From: Baffinella frigidus
Lineage: Eukaryota; Cryptophyceae; Cryptomonadales; Baffinellaceae
Direction: 5' to 3'
NCBI GenBank assembly: GCA_026770585.1
Contig: MU647229.1
Coordinates: 76,155 to 91,321, forward strand
DNA length: 15,167 nt
Both the position numbers and the translations under genes were made by a program. Under the pieces are notes generated by a model, which had not been told where the DNA came from, did not search any database, and saw only the letters and a list, made by a program, of their open reading frames with translations. Below are positions 11,061-12,735 of the stretch, piece after piece. The stretch's first letter is position 1. Every line of letters begins with the position of its first letter.

Positions 11061-12682
11061 CACATTCCACCCTCAATCCCCCAATCCAGAAACCCTAAAG
11101 AGCATGTAAAGACCCTATACCCTATACCCTACCCTAGACGCTAGACGCTAGACGCTAACCCCCACACCTGGACGAAGGCGTCAAGGGCCGCGAGGATGGT
11201 GGTCATCGTTGAGACGAGGTTCTCATTCGGCGGGAGCGTGCTCACCCCCGCTAGCACCTGGTGTAGGGTTTTGGGGTTTGGGGTTAGAGGTTTAGGGGTT
11301 AGGGGTTAGGGTTTAGGGTTTAGGGTTGAGAACCCCCCGCGGACCAGGAAGCGTGTTCACGCCTGCGAGAAGCTGGTGTGGAGCTTAGGGGTTAGGGGCA
11401 AGGGTTTAGGGCTGAGAGCCCCCCTTGACAACGCACCTCGACGCACCTTGGGTAGCGTGGCTCCTTGAGCTCCGTGCACGCTCCGTGCATTGCACAATGC
11501 CACCCTCAACCCTCACCCCTCATCCCCCCACCCCCTAAACACTCAGCCCTACACCCTAAACCCTGAACCATAAACCCTAAACCATCAAGCATCAACTCTG
11601 AACCCTGAACCCTCAATCCCGCTACTCCTAGGAGTAGCTTGGAGCGTGTCCTGTTGCCCAATCACGCCATCGTCCTGCACGCACGGAGTGCTTGTCGCCC
11701 ATCCCTTAAGTGCCCAGTAGGCTCATACAACCTACCGTAGGGCCCTAGGACCAGCCTAGGACCTCAGGCCCCCAAGATTTGGGGGCCTGGGCACTTAAGG
11801 CATACCGGGCTGCTGTATCTTCCGGATGCCCCCCCTCTCTCTCCACCCCCCCAAACCCCAAACCCCTACTCCAAGCTCAACACGGCCCCGGCGCCTGGGA
11901 TCCGCAAGGTAGGCGACTGTCTTACAATGCACTGCACAATGCACGGCAGCTCAAGGAGCCTATCAGGATCAAACCGAATCCCCAAAACCCTAAACCACAA
12001 CCACAACCCCAAACCCCTAAACCCCTCACCTCGGGAAGCAGCCTAAAAACACCAAATTCCTTTACCCTCGCTATACCCTATACGCTATACCCTATACACT
12101 ATACCACATAAACTAACCGCTATACCTCCGGAAGGAGCTTGGCGATGACCGGTATCTCCAAGAGCTTGTCATCCGTCGTGCAAACACCCTAAACCCAGAC
12201 CGTATTTCGTAGCTTATCAGCCTTCGAGCACGTCACGGAGTCACCCGCGCCGACCAGCTCCTCACCCTAAACCCTAAACCCTTACTGACTAACTAACTAA
12301 CTAACTAACTAACCAACTAACTAACTACGAACTATCTAACTATCTAACTAACTAACTATCTAACTAACTAACTAACTAACTAACCTTTTGTAGCTTTAAC
12401 CTTTAACCTCAACCCCTTCAATCCTACCCCCCGCCCCCCCCCCCCCCAACCTTCAATCCTACACCCCGCATCCCCCCCCAAAAAGACATCACGACCAAAA
12501 AAACATGACCCACACACCTCCGGGAGTAGCTTGGCGATGCACGACATCTCCAAAAGCTTATCAGCCGTCGCGCATGCCACAGAGTCACCCGCGCCGACCA
12601 GCTCCTCGCCCACGCGCACGATTGCCTCGGCGTGCTGGGGTTGGAGGTTGGGGTTTAGGGTGTGGTGGAAAGGAGGCAGGGT

Positions 12683-12735
<53 letters not shown>

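Larger units (their letters stand above)
10945..12480. repeat. Telomere-like repeats in inverted orientation
   Basis: Here the + strand carries the C-rich form (CCCTCAA, CCCTAAA), the reverse of nearly all the rest of the window. CCCTCAA runs at 11000-11057, and CTATACCC variants at 11116-11135 and 12070-12105. A short G-rich island remains at 11260-11410 around the exon 6 copies. The exons stay on the minus strand throughout, so the repeats flip independently of the gene. Confidence 0.8.

Noticed and set aside
12284-12386. CRISPR-like or regulatory array
   Set aside because: Plain (CTAA)n microsatellite with no spacers.
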